Source: Deltaproteobacteria bacterium (GTDB lineage Bacteria; Desulfobacterota; Syntrophia; Syntrophales; UBA2210). Taken from it: 10,275 nt of DNA. A model generated the notes under the pieces. It saw only the letters and a program-made list of their open reading frames with translations, did no database searches and was not told the DNA's origin. Below are positions 1-6,510 of this stretch, in pieces (the first letter of the stretch is position 1; every line of letters starts with the position of its first letter). The position numbers and the translations under genes are program-made. The stretch covers positions 1-10,275 of the forward strand of contig JAFGSH010000025.1 of NCBI GenBank assembly GCA_016934695.1, in the 5' to 3' direction.

Positions 1-725
1 GCTGTGACGGTCGCCTTCTCGTCGTCCATGAAGACCGGGGGGAGCGTCGCGAGGGTCTCCATCGTTGTCTCCGGCCTGATCCCCTGATCCCGGTCCACCA
101 CCATCCGTTCCGCGCCGCCGTCCGGGGTGGGAATATCCGCCTCGACGGGGAGGATCTCCGCCTTGAAGAGTCCTTCGACCGTCGCCTTGTGGGCCTTGGC
201 GTGGCTTTCCACGGCCATCTGATCCTGTTTTTCCCGGGAGATGTTGAAGTCCCGGGCCACCATCTCCGCCGTGTACCCCATCGCCACCATGCGGGGATCA
301 CAGAATTCGCAGAGCCGGGGGTTGGGAGATGATCCGGTCCCCATGGGGACATGGGTCATGTGCTGCACGCCCCCCGCGATGATCAGGTCCATCCACCCTG
401 TATTGATCGCCGCGATGGCGTTTGCGATCGACTGCAGCCCCGAGGCGCAGAACCGGTCGATGGTACACCCCGGCACGCTATAGGGGAGACCCGCCATGAT
501 ACCCGCGTAGCGGCCGATATTCGAGCCCATATCATACATCAGGGCGGTCCCGCCCAGGATGACATCGTCGATCCGTTCCTTCTTGTCCTCCAGACCGGTC
601 CTCCGGATCAGTTCATTGATGACCTTCACCGCCAGGTCGTCGGCCCGGACATTGGTGAACCAGGATCTCTTTCCCGCACGGGCCACGGCGGTTCTGACGC
701 CATCAACAAGGTAGATCTCTTTCAT
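1..725 (-). CDS. Thiolase (acetyl-CoA acyltransferase), N-terminal 241 residues, cut by window edge
   Basis: Likely catalyses CoA-dependent cleavage of a 3-oxoacyl-CoA to acetyl-CoA and a shortened acyl-CoA, the last step of beta-oxidation, or the reverse condensation; cytoplasmic. The minus-strand translation begins MKEIYLVDGVRTAVARAGK, the usual thiolase start. It carries the nucleophilic cysteine at about residue 93 in TIDRFCASGLQS, followed by the glycine-rich segment IIAGGVQHM. The catalytic His and second Cys of the C-terminal half lie beyond base 1, so activity cannot be fully judged. The ATG at 725-723 is chosen because AAAGGAG lies about 9 bases upstream. It begins 63 bp after the acyl-CoA dehydrogenase stop on the same strand with no strong terminator between, so the two are probably co-transcribed. 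Degradative FadA-type and biosynthetic types cannot be separated from this fragment; the ACAD neighbour favours degradation. Confidence 0.93.
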   Translation of the reverse strand, partial: MKEIYLVDGVRTAVARAGKRSWFTNVRADDLAVKVINELIRRTGLEDKKERIDDVILGGTALMYDMGSNIGRYAGIMAGLPYSVPGCTIDRFCASGLQSIANAIAAINTGWMDLIIAGGVQHMTHVPMGTGSSPNPRLCEFCDPRMVAMGYTAEMVARDFNISREKQDQMAVESHAKAHKATVEGLFKAEILPVEADIPTPDGGAERMVVDRDQGIRPETTMETLATLPPVFMDDEKATVT

Positions 726-788
726 GTGCAACGACTCCTTTATGTAATGATGTTATCGGTTCCCTGCAAATACCCTCCGGCGCGCGGC

Positions 789-2624
789 CTACCTGACAAT
801 AAGCCCTCCTTCAGGGCAGTCCAGGCAGGTCCGGTCCTCGCTCTTGATCATCTCCGTCAGCATAAAGGCGGCGGGGAGGATCTGATTGGCATAGTACCGG
901 GCGCCGGCAACCTTCCCCTCGTAGAAGGGCCGGTCGAAGTGGTCCGCGGGGAGATCCGCAAGTTTTCCGGAGGCGATCACGGCTTGCTCGAGGAGACACT
1001 GGGCCACCTGAAGCTGCCCGCATACCGTCATCACCCGGACCGCGTTGAGGGGGATGAACTGTCTTTTTTCGTCCATGTTCGCGTACCACGCATCGTAGAG
1101 AGCGCGTATCTCCTCGACGCAACCGTAGGTCTTCCGGAGCCGCCCCATCTCCTCGACAAGGCCGGGTGTGTCGCTCCTGGCATCGATAAAATCCTTGATG
1201 GTGGCCATCCAGTTGTCGAAGGGAACGCCCCCTTCCATCCTCATCTTCCGGCCGGTCAGGTCGTTGCCGTGGATGAAGGTGGTCCCCTCCCAGATGGTCA
1301 GGATCTTCGAATCGCGCATCGACTGCTCGATGGGATATTCGGTGGTGTAGCCGACACCGCCCAGCACCTGCATCGCCTCAGCGATTACGCCGAGGCTCAT
1401 CTCGCTCCCGTAACCCTTGACCAGCGGGGTCAGGATCGCCGCCAGACCGCCGCAGATCCTGGCCTTCTCTTTGTCCGCAGAATTCCCGGCTACGTCGAGG
1501 TAGTAGAAGCCCTTGAAGATCATCGCCCTGACTCCCTCGGTTATCGCCTTCATATCGAGGAGCATCCTTCGTATGTCCTCGTGTTTGATGATGGGGACCC
1601 GCTCGGCCTTCGGTTCACCGAAGGGCCGCCCCTGGATGCGTTCCGTGGCAAAGCGGGAGGCGTAGGCGTAGGCGATCGCGGCCTGGGTGTTGGAGTTGTG
1701 CCCCGTGCCAATCCGTGACTCATTCATCATGTTGAACATCATGGCAAGCCCTTTTGATCGCCCCTTCTCATCGGGCATGGGCCCCATTCTGATCCCGTAG
1801 CAGTCGTCGTTCTCGCCGAAATTGAGGAGCGCCGTCCCATGGGCCCTCAGCCCCATCTTGTGTTCGATTCCGACCGTTATCACATCGTTGAATTCGCCCA
1901 GGGACTGATCCCCATTCACCCGGTACTTGGGAACGATGTACAGACCGAGACCGGCCGATCCCGGAGCACCCCCCTCGGGCCTGGCCAGGACCATGTGAAT
2001 CGTATTCTCGCAGGTTCCCGCATCCCCGCCGGTGATGAACATCTTCGTTCCCTTGATCTTCCAGATGCCGGGATCGTCCGTGGGGAAGGCCTTCGTCGTG
2101 GAATCCCCCACATCGGAACCGGCATTCGGCTCGGTGATACACATGGTCCCCTGCCAGTCGCCATTGAGAAGCTTGGGGAGAAAGAGGGCCTTGTCCTTTT
2201 CCTCGCCGAATTCGATGAGGAGATTCGCCACACCGCTCGTCAGTTTGATGTAGGACATGACGGCCGGACAGGCGGCCGTGTTCATCTCGAAGATGGCCTT
2301 GTAGAGGGTCAGCGGCATCCCGCCCTCCAGCTCGATGCATTCGCTCGTGGACCCCCAGCCGTTCTCTTGGAGGAACTTGTACACCTGGGCGTATCCCGGA
2401 GGCGCCGTCACCACACCATCCTTGAAAATGGCACCGATCTTGTCCCCCTCGGCGTTGATCGGGTTGACCACTTCGCGGGCCACCTTGTACCCCTCGTTCA
2501 GGTACATGTCGATATCGTCCAGACCATAATTCTCCTTGAAACGGTCACAGGCCAGGACCTCCTCCATGGGAAGCCACTCCTTCAGAATAAACTGCAGATC
2601 CCTCACGTCATATTTGTATTCCAC
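789..2624 (-). CDS. Long-form acyl-CoA dehydrogenase (DmdC-like, about 611 aa)
   Basis: FAD enzyme that desaturates an acyl-CoA between C2 and C3, passing electrons to an electron-transfer flavoprotein. Visible are the substrate/FAD-binding segment MCITEPNAGSDVG (residues about 161-173), the helix LGGVGYTTEYPIEQSMRD (about 421-438) and the catalytic glutamate, E446, in ILTIWEGTT, equivalent to the IYEGT glutamate of medium-chain enzymes. At 611 residues it is much longer than ordinary 380-residue ACADs. An N-terminal extension and a C-terminal helical domain match the 3-methylmercaptopropionyl-CoA dehydrogenase (DmdC)-like subgroup, which is common in anaerobic fatty-acid degraders with unassigned substrates. 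The start is taken as GTG at 2624-2622 because AGGAGG lies 8 bases upstream and homologues start near this EYK segment; a GTG at 2666 would add 14 unlikely residues. It leads the thiolase gene. The true substrate is unknown. Confidence 0.93.
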   Translation of the reverse strand: MEYKYDVRDLQFILKEWLPMEEVLACDRFKENYGLDDIDMYLNEGYKVAREVVNPINAEGDKIGAIFKDGVVTAPPGYAQVYKFLQENGWGSTSECIELEGGMPLTLYKAIFEMNTAACPAVMSYIKLTSGVANLLIEFGEEKDKALFLPKLLNGDWQGTMCITEPNAGSDVGDSTTKAFPTDDPGIWKIKGTKMFITGGDAGTCENTIHMVLARPEGGAPGSAGLGLYIVPKYRVNGDQSLGEFNDVITVGIEHKMGLRAHGTALLNFGENDDCYGIRMGPMPDEKGRSKGLAMMFNMMNESRIGTGHNSNTQAAIAYAYASRFATERIQGRPFGEPKAERVPIIKHEDIRRMLLDMKAITEGVRAMIFKGFYYLDVAGNSADKEKARICGGLAAILTPLVKGYGSEMSLGVIAEAMQVLGGVGYTTEYPIEQSMRDSKILTIWEGTTFIHGNDLTGRKMRMEGGVPFDNWMATIKDFIDARSDTPGLVEEMGRLRKTYGCVEEIRALYDAWYANMDEKRQFIPLNAVRVMTVCGQLQVAQCLLEQAVIASGKLADLPADHFDRPFYEGKVAGARYYANQILPAAFMLTEMIKSEDRTCLDCPEGGLIVR

Positions 2625-2661
2625 GATCAATACCTCCTCTGTGTCTCTCCTTAAACACCCA

Positions 2662-2678
2662 TCCACCTAGTGGGTGGA
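2662..2678. promoter_or_regulatory. Inverted repeat in the leader of the acyl-CoA dehydrogenase gene
   Basis: TCCACC and GGTGGA form a perfect 6-bp inverted repeat around a 5-base spacer, 38-54 bases upstream of the GTG start. It lies between a TATAAT-like box and the ribosome binding site, so it could be an operator or a small leader hairpin. No family-specific operator is recognised. Its placement beside the PAS-LuxR gene makes it a candidate target, which is inference. Confidence 0.35.
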
Positions 2679-2714
2679 GCATACCGGTCAATTCAGAAAA
2701 CACAATGTGGAATA

Positions 2715-2720
2715 ATTATA
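2715..2720 (-). promoter_or_regulatory. Candidate -10 box for the acyl-CoA dehydrogenase-thiolase unit
   Basis: The minus strand reads TATAAT, a perfect -10 consensus, inside the only AT-rich stretch of this region (about 2690-2750), between the regulator stop and the dehydrogenase start. No good -35 hexamer is seen 16-18 bases upstream. That would fit an activator-dependent promoter, with the adjacent LuxR-type regulator the obvious candidate. Chance occurrence in AT-rich DNA is possible. Confidence 0.4.
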
Positions 2721-2750
2721 AGGAATATACGAGGAAAAATCTTATAGTAT

Positions 2751-3710
2751 CTAGGAAAGCGAAAGCAGATAGGACCTGAGATTGACCTTCTTGTTATTGA
2801 GACCGAATTTTCTTCTGATGCTGTTCCGGTGAAAATCGATCGCCCCCGTGGACATATTCAAAAATTCGGCGATCTCCTTGGTGGTTCTTCCCTCCTTGAC
2901 AAGGTTGGCCACCTGAAATTCCTTCGGGGTGAGGTTGAAATGTTTCAGGGTGATGTTTCGCAGAAAGGGGGAAACGATGTTTTCCAGGTTGGTTTCGATC
3001 GTTTCGATACAGACGCCCTGCCCGGCGGTGAGCCCGCCCTTTTTCAACTCCTCAACGTACGGCAGGATGATCTCCCTGACGTTGGACAGGACGTTCCTCT
3101 CGAGGTCGACTTTGTCCTCCTCCCGCTGCTTGAGGAGAACTTTCAAGGCTGCATTGGACTCGACGAGGGAGGCGGATTTCCGCTCCAATTCCTCTTCCTT
3201 TCTCTTCAGGGCCTCCTCGGCCAGCTTTCGCTTGGTGACGTCCCTCGCCAGGCACCTGAAGCCGATCGGACTGCCCGCCGGGTCCCGGATCAGGGAGGCC
3301 GACATCTCGCGGAACCGTCTGGTGCCGTCCTTTCGGATGACCTGATAGTCGAATATCTCCGCGGGTTCGCCCGTTCGATAGATCTTGTTGAAGATCTTGA
3401 AGAGGCGGATGGTCGTCTCCGGGAGGACGTAATCGCGGTAATTCATGTGTCCCAGCTCTTCCGCCGAATATCCCAGCATCTCCACCGTCGCCTTGTTGAA
3501 GAAGGTGAAGTTCCCGGCGAGGTCGAGCTCGAAGTAGGCCTCTTCCATATTCTCGAGGATAATACGATACTTGTCCTCGCTCGATTTCAGGTCCCTCTTG
3601 GTCTGCAGGTCCCCGAGGTGCGACGCCCGCTCAAGCTCATCGATCCGCAGGCGCAGGGCCGCTATCTCATCGATCAGATCTTCTCTGCTCTTCTCCTCAT
3701 CCGTCATCAT
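2751..3710 (-). CDS. PAS-domain LuxR-type transcriptional regulator (319 aa)
   Basis: Probable cytoplasmic one-component sensor and transcription factor. Order of parts: a short N-terminal coiled coil (residues about 5-34, IDEIAALRLRIDELE), a PAS domain (about 44-161, with NKATVEMLGYSAEEL and ending in RDVTKRKLAEEAL), a second charged coiled coil (about 161-214), and a C-terminal LuxR/FixJ helix-turn-helix (about 258-315, LTPKEFQVANLVKEGRTTKE then FLNMSTGAIDFHRNSIRRKF). There is no receiver domain, histidine kinase core or membrane segment, so the signal is probably a small ligand or redox state sensed by PAS. The ATG at 3710 (or the next ATG, 3707) is chosen because GAGG lies 8 bases upstream; a GTG at 3923 would run back into the preceding gene. 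It sits between the synthetase-like gene and the acyl-CoA dehydrogenase, so regulation of these genes is inferred. Ligand unknown. Confidence 0.9.
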   Translation of the reverse strand: MMTDEEKSREDLIDEIAALRLRIDELERASHLGDLQTKRDLKSSEDKYRIILENMEEAYFELDLAGNFTFFNKATVEMLGYSAEELGHMNYRDYVLPETTIRLFKIFNKIYRTGEPAEIFDYQVIRKDGTRRFREMSASLIRDPAGSPIGFRCLARDVTKRKLAEEALKRKEEELERKSASLVESNAALKVLLKQREEDKVDLERNVLSNVREIILPYVEELKKGGLTAGQGVCIETIETNLENIVSPFLRNITLKHFNLTPKEFQVANLVKEGRTTKEIAEFLNMSTGAIDFHRNSIRRKFGLNNKKVNLRSYLLSLS

Positions 3711-3795
3711 GCCGATTCCCTCAAACTCAATCCCTTCAGGTCTACGGGGTTCAGGGATGTGGAACGCTCGTACATGCACCGCCTCTCGGATGTCG

Positions 3796-3824
3796 ACGAT
3801 ACCGTTTTTCCCCTCCCGAGTCAA
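3796..3824 (-). promoter_or_regulatory. Candidate sigma-70 promoter for the PAS-LuxR gene
   Basis: On the minus strand TTGACT (3824-3819) is followed after exactly 17 bases by TATCGT (3801-3796), 5/6 and 4/6 matches to the -35 and -10 consensus. Transcription would begin near 3789, about 80 bases before the chosen ATG. This gives the regulator its own promoter separate from the upstream gene. It is sequence match only. Confidence 0.42.
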
Positions 3825-3851
3825 CCGGGCTTTCACCCCGGAGAGAGGTCC

Positions 3852-3883
3852 CCCCGGGATCGGACAGGGTGATCCCCGCGGGG
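3852..3883 (-). terminator. GC-rich hairpin directly after the synthetase-like gene (weak terminator or attenuator)
   Basis: Reading the minus strand just past the TAG stop (3886-3884), CCCC-GCG-GGGATC can fold onto GATCCCGGGG around a 9-base loop. This gives a 10-bp stem with a 3-base bulge. No run of U follows, so it is not a classical intrinsic terminator; it may slow or reduce read-through into the regulator gene, which has its own promoter candidate just downstream. Confidence 0.35.
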
Positions 3884-5314
3884 CTATCCGCGCCCGCGGA
3901 GAAACGTATGGTAGTTCGCCCACCGGGCGAGGGTCATCGACGCCTGTTCAAATCCCCGGTAGACGGGGACCCCCGACTCGATGAGATGCTTCTCGAGGCG
4001 GCATCCCACCTTCCGTATCGCGGGATCGTTCCGATAGGTCCTCCAGCTTGCGACGAGGGGTTTCCCGTGGAGCTGTTCCTTCACCGGACCGGAGAGATAA
4101 TCGGTCACCTTCCGGATCTGCCGGCCTTCGTCGACACCGTAGAGCCAGTCGAGGGAGAGGGAGACGATCAGCATGTCGATCAGGGGCTCCGAAGCTATCA
4201 GGTCGATCATCCGCCGGAAGATCTCAAGGTCGCGGAAGATCGGCATGGCGTCGACGGGATTCTTGATGATGTTGCCTCCCGCCGGGATGAAGGACCGCAG
4301 CTCCCGCTCGGTCTCCGGGCCGAAGGGGGGCATCTCCAGCCCCGCGCTGCTGCAGGCGTCGGCAGCGGAGACGGCGATCCCGCCGCCGTGACCGATGACG
4401 GCCACGCGGAGTCCCTCCGTCGTCTTCAGGTGCCGGAATGCGAGGGCGAGAAAGGCCATGTCCTCGAGGGAGTAGGCCCGTACGGCGCCGCCCTCTTTGA
4501 AGAAGGCGTCCCAGATCTGTCCCCCCCCGGCCAGCGACCCCGTGTGGGACGCCACCGCCTTGACCCCCGCCTCCGTCAGGCCTGCCTTCAGGATGATGAC
4601 CGGTTTGACCGGGTTGATCCGGGATACCAGATCGAGCAGCCGGCGGCCGTCTCTCACCCCTTCCAGGTACATGGTGATGATCTCCGTGTCGGGATCACCG
4701 GCAAGATATTCGAGAAAATCCGTACTGTCCAGGGTGAGGGCGTTTCCGAAGCTGATCACCTTGCTGAAACCGATCCCCAGCCGGGCGCAAAAGTTGGTAA
4801 AATCCTGGGCGTGGCCGCCGCTCTGGCTGACAAAGGCCACGGGACCGCTCTTTTCGGGAGCCCCGATCCAGGTCACCAACCGCTGGCTGGGGATGAATAC
4901 CCCCATGCAGTTGGGACCGATGACGTTGAGCCCTCCCTCGCGGGCGATCAACTCGATCTCCCGGTGAAGCCGCAGCCCCTCCTCCTCGCCGGTCTCCTTG
5001 AACCCGGCGGTAAAGATGTGCACGTTCCGGTTGCCCGAGGCAATGCAGTCCCGCAGGGCCGCGGGGACCGCCGGGGCAGGGACGGAGATGATCACCAGGT
5101 CGATCGGCTCGGGGACCGAGACGAGATCGGGATAGGTCCTGACGCCCTCCACCTCCGGGGCGCTCGGGTTGATGGGGTAGAGCCTCCCCTTGTACCCGTA
5201 ATCGCGGATACTTCCGAAGATCCCCGGCCAGCCCGGGGGCCTCTTCCGGGGCGCCCCGACGACGGCGACCGTCCGGGGATGAAATATGACCTCCAGATCC
5301 TCCTGTGTTCCCAT
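3884..5314 (-). CDS. NDP-forming acyl-CoA synthetase, alpha-subunit-type protein (476 aa), no ATP-grasp domain
   Basis: Member of the acetyl-CoA synthetase (ADP-forming)/succinyl-CoA ligase superfamily, which interconverts acyl-CoA plus phosphate and ADP with acid, CoA and ATP. Visible are an N-terminal Rossmann CoA-binding domain (FHPRTVAVVGAP, residues about 12-23), GPNCMGVF (about 133-140), VAFVSQSGG (about 159-167), and SHTGSLAGG with the histidine (residue 257) that is phosphorylated in this family. A second flavodoxin-like ligase domain follows (VAVIGHGGGIAVSAADA onward). The protein ends after GVPVYRGFEQA, where fused homologues continue into the ATP-grasp beta domain. That domain is absent here and in the rest of the window, so it must act with a beta subunit encoded elsewhere or have another role. 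The ATG at 5314 is chosen because homologues begin a few residues before FHPR and GAGGAG lies about 10 bases upstream. It follows the SDR gene by 97 bp, same strand. Confidence 0.85.
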   Translation of the reverse strand: MGTQEDLEVIFHPRTVAVVGAPRKRPPGWPGIFGSIRDYGYKGRLYPINPSAPEVEGVRTYPDLVSVPEPIDLVIISVPAPAVPAALRDCIASGNRNVHIFTAGFKETGEEEGLRLHREIELIAREGGLNVIGPNCMGVFIPSQRLVTWIGAPEKSGPVAFVSQSGGHAQDFTNFCARLGIGFSKVISFGNALTLDSTDFLEYLAGDPDTEIITMYLEGVRDGRRLLDLVSRINPVKPVIILKAGLTEAGVKAVASHTGSLAGGGQIWDAFFKEGGAVRAYSLEDMAFLALAFRHLKTTEGLRVAVIGHGGGIAVSAADACSSAGLEMPPFGPETERELRSFIPAGGNIIKNPVDAMPIFRDLEIFRRMIDLIASEPLIDMLIVSLSLDWLYGVDEGRQIRKVTDYLSGPVKEQLHGKPLVASWRTYRNDPAIRKVGCRLEKHLIESGVPVYRGFEQASMTLARWANYHTFLRGRG

Positions 5315-5392
5315 TCCTCCGTATCTCCTCTGTCGTGCGGCGCGCATCCGCTCAGCCCACGCAGCGATGCCGCCCGCATCCGATGTGATCAA

Positions 5393-5410
5393 TCCGCTTC
5401 ACGCAGCGGA
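5393..5410 (-). terminator. Short hairpin after the SDR gene
   Basis: TCCGCT and AGCGGA form a perfect 6-bp stem with a 6-base loop, starting one base after the TAA stop (5414-5412) on the minus strand. No U tract follows, so it is unlikely to end transcription fully. It may protect the 3' end of an SDR message or be chance. Confidence 0.25.
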
Positions 5411-5411
5411 G

Positions 5412-6200
5412 TTATTGTTTCTCCAAATGTGCCGGCTCCCCGTGGATACGTCCGCCGTCGATCACGATCGTCTCCCCCGTGATGTAGCTCCCCGCATCGG
5501 ACGCCAGCAAAAGGACGGCCCCGGCGATCTCCTCCGGCTCACCGAGGCGCATCAGGGGCATGTTCCTCTCCGCCTGCGCCCCCACCTCCGGGTCCTTCCA
5601 CAGGGCCTCGCTGAGGCGCGTCTTGATCACCCCCGGGGCGATGGCGTTGACCCGGATGTTGTACTGCCCCCATTCCTTGGCCATCACCTCGGTCAGCATG
5701 ATGACGGCGGCCTTTGTGACGCAGTAGACCCCCAGTTCCCCGGGGCGCAGGCCGCCGATGGACGAGGTATTGATGATCGACCCCCCGCCCTGTCCTTTCA
5801 TGACCCGCGCCGCCAGCTGGCTGAGGAAGAAGAGTCCCTTCAGGTTGACATTCATCGTGACGTCCCAGGTCTTCTCGTCCTGTTCCATGAGCGGGCCGTA
5901 GTAAGGGTTGGTCCCGGCGTTGTTCATGAGGATGTCGAGCCTGCCGAACTCCTTCGTCACCTTCTCGACAAGGGCCTTCGAGTCCTCTGTCCTGGCGACA
6001 TGCGAGGCGATAGCCATCCCCTTGACGCCCTTCGCGCGGATTTCCTCCGCTACGGGTTCGAGCCCCTCGATCTTCCGGCTGCTGACAACGACGTCGGCCC
6101 CCGCATCGGCGAGGGCGAGGGCGCAGGCGCGGCCGATGCCGCGGCTCCCCCCCGTGATAAGCGCTACCCTTCCTTCCAGTGAAAACAACGACAGATCCAT
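5412..6200 (-). CDS. Short-chain dehydrogenase/reductase (SDR, FabG-like, 262 aa)
   Basis: Classical SDR oxidoreductase using NAD(P)(H), cytoplasmic; in this setting a 3-hydroxyacyl-CoA dehydrogenase or 3-oxoacyl reductase is the likeliest role, by context only. Visible are the cofactor motif TGGSRGIG (residues about 17-24), NNAG (93-96), the catalytic Ser147 in INTSSIGG, Tyr159 and Lys163 in YCVTK, and the FabG-like segments RVNAIAPGVIKT (183-194) and DAGSYITGETIVIDGG (235-250). All catalytic residues are present and length is normal. The ATG at 6200-6198 is chosen because AAAGGAG lies 6 bases upstream and the fold starts 10 residues later; the frame stays open to a GTG at 6359, but those 53 residues are Arg/Gly-rich and unlike SDRs. 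It is the first gene of the minus-strand catabolic run. Substrate and NADH/NADPH preference are not determined. Confidence 0.92.
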   Translation of the reverse strand: MDLSLFSLEGRVALITGGSRGIGRACALALADAGADVVVSSRKIEGLEPVAEEIRAKGVKGMAIASHVARTEDSKALVEKVTKEFGRLDILMNNAGTNPYYGPLMEQDEKTWDVTMNVNLKGLFFLSQLAARVMKGQGGGSIINTSSIGGLRPGELGVYCVTKAAVIMLTEVMAKEWGQYNIRVNAIAPGVIKTRLSEALWKDPEVGAQAERNMPLMRLGEPEEIAGAVLLLASDAGSYITGETIVIDGGRIHGEPAHLEKQ

Positions 6201-6510
6201 GATGTGCTCCTTTCTCCTTCTCAAGAGAGGGCCGCCGGAAGCACCCCTCTCCATAGCGGTTACAATGTGGTGGGCCAGTTGACGAGCCGGTGCCCGCCGA
6301 TCCCCTTCGTCTTCGAGAAATCCTGGGGGGATCTCCTTCTTCCGGCTTGATCGTGGCACGTCACATAGAGACAGGGGGCACGCCCCCTGTCTCTCCTGTA
6401 AAAGACTCTCCGTGTTATCGACACTCCGCCACGTTCATGCGGCAGTCACGTCATGGAAACACCCGCCCGTCTCCGGCATATGAGGCGTTCCTCCCACGGG
6501 GCATTACACC
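6201..6510. other. Noncoding region between the inositol-phosphate synthase and SDR genes
   Basis: This 310-bp stretch has no convincing gene. It holds the SDR ribosome binding site, a 7-bp inverted repeat in the SDR leader (GAGAGGG 6225-6231 with CCCTCTC 6245-6251), ACAATGTGG at 6262-6270, which also occurs upstream of the acyl-CoA dehydrogenase gene, and a strong hairpin at 6367-6394 listed separately. No consensus promoter is convincing. A minus-strand frame ending in TAA near 6262 reads like a short protein tail, but nothing in it is recognisable. Confidence 0.6.
6367..6394. repeat. 12-bp perfect hairpin, REP-like palindrome
   Basis: AGAGACAGGGGG and CCCCCTGTCTCT form a perfect 12-bp inverted repeat around the 4-base loop CACG. 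It is flanked by GTCACAT on the left and lacks a U tract on either strand, so a plain intrinsic terminator is less likely. It is about 120 bases past the inositol-phosphate synthase stop and about 170 bases upstream of the SDR start. GGGGACAGG-type palindromes with nearby GTCACAT sequence resemble extragenic repeats mobilised by REP-associated tyrosine (RAYT) transposases; that resemblance is from general knowledge and copy number cannot be tested here. It may still act as a transcript-end hairpin for the upstream minus-strand gene. Confidence 0.6.

Noticed and set aside
351..1718. A 455-codon plus-strand frame opposite the thiolase and acyl-CoA dehydrogenase genes.
   Set aside because: Same low-complexity antisense composition; the minus strand holds two well-supported enzymes.
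3869..5482. A 537-codon open frame on the plus strand opposite the synthetase-like gene, longer than that gene.
   Set aside because: It is rich in Gly, Pro, Asp, His and Arg with no recognisable domain, and mirrors the codon bias of a clear minus-strand gene. It is an antisense artefact of high third-position GC.
6262..6360. A minus-strand frame ending in TAA near 6262 (ending LVNWPTTL) that could be the tail of a decayed gene upstream of the SDR.
   Set aside because: Too short, no start or recognisable family, and it overlaps the REP-like flank; chance is the simpler explanation.
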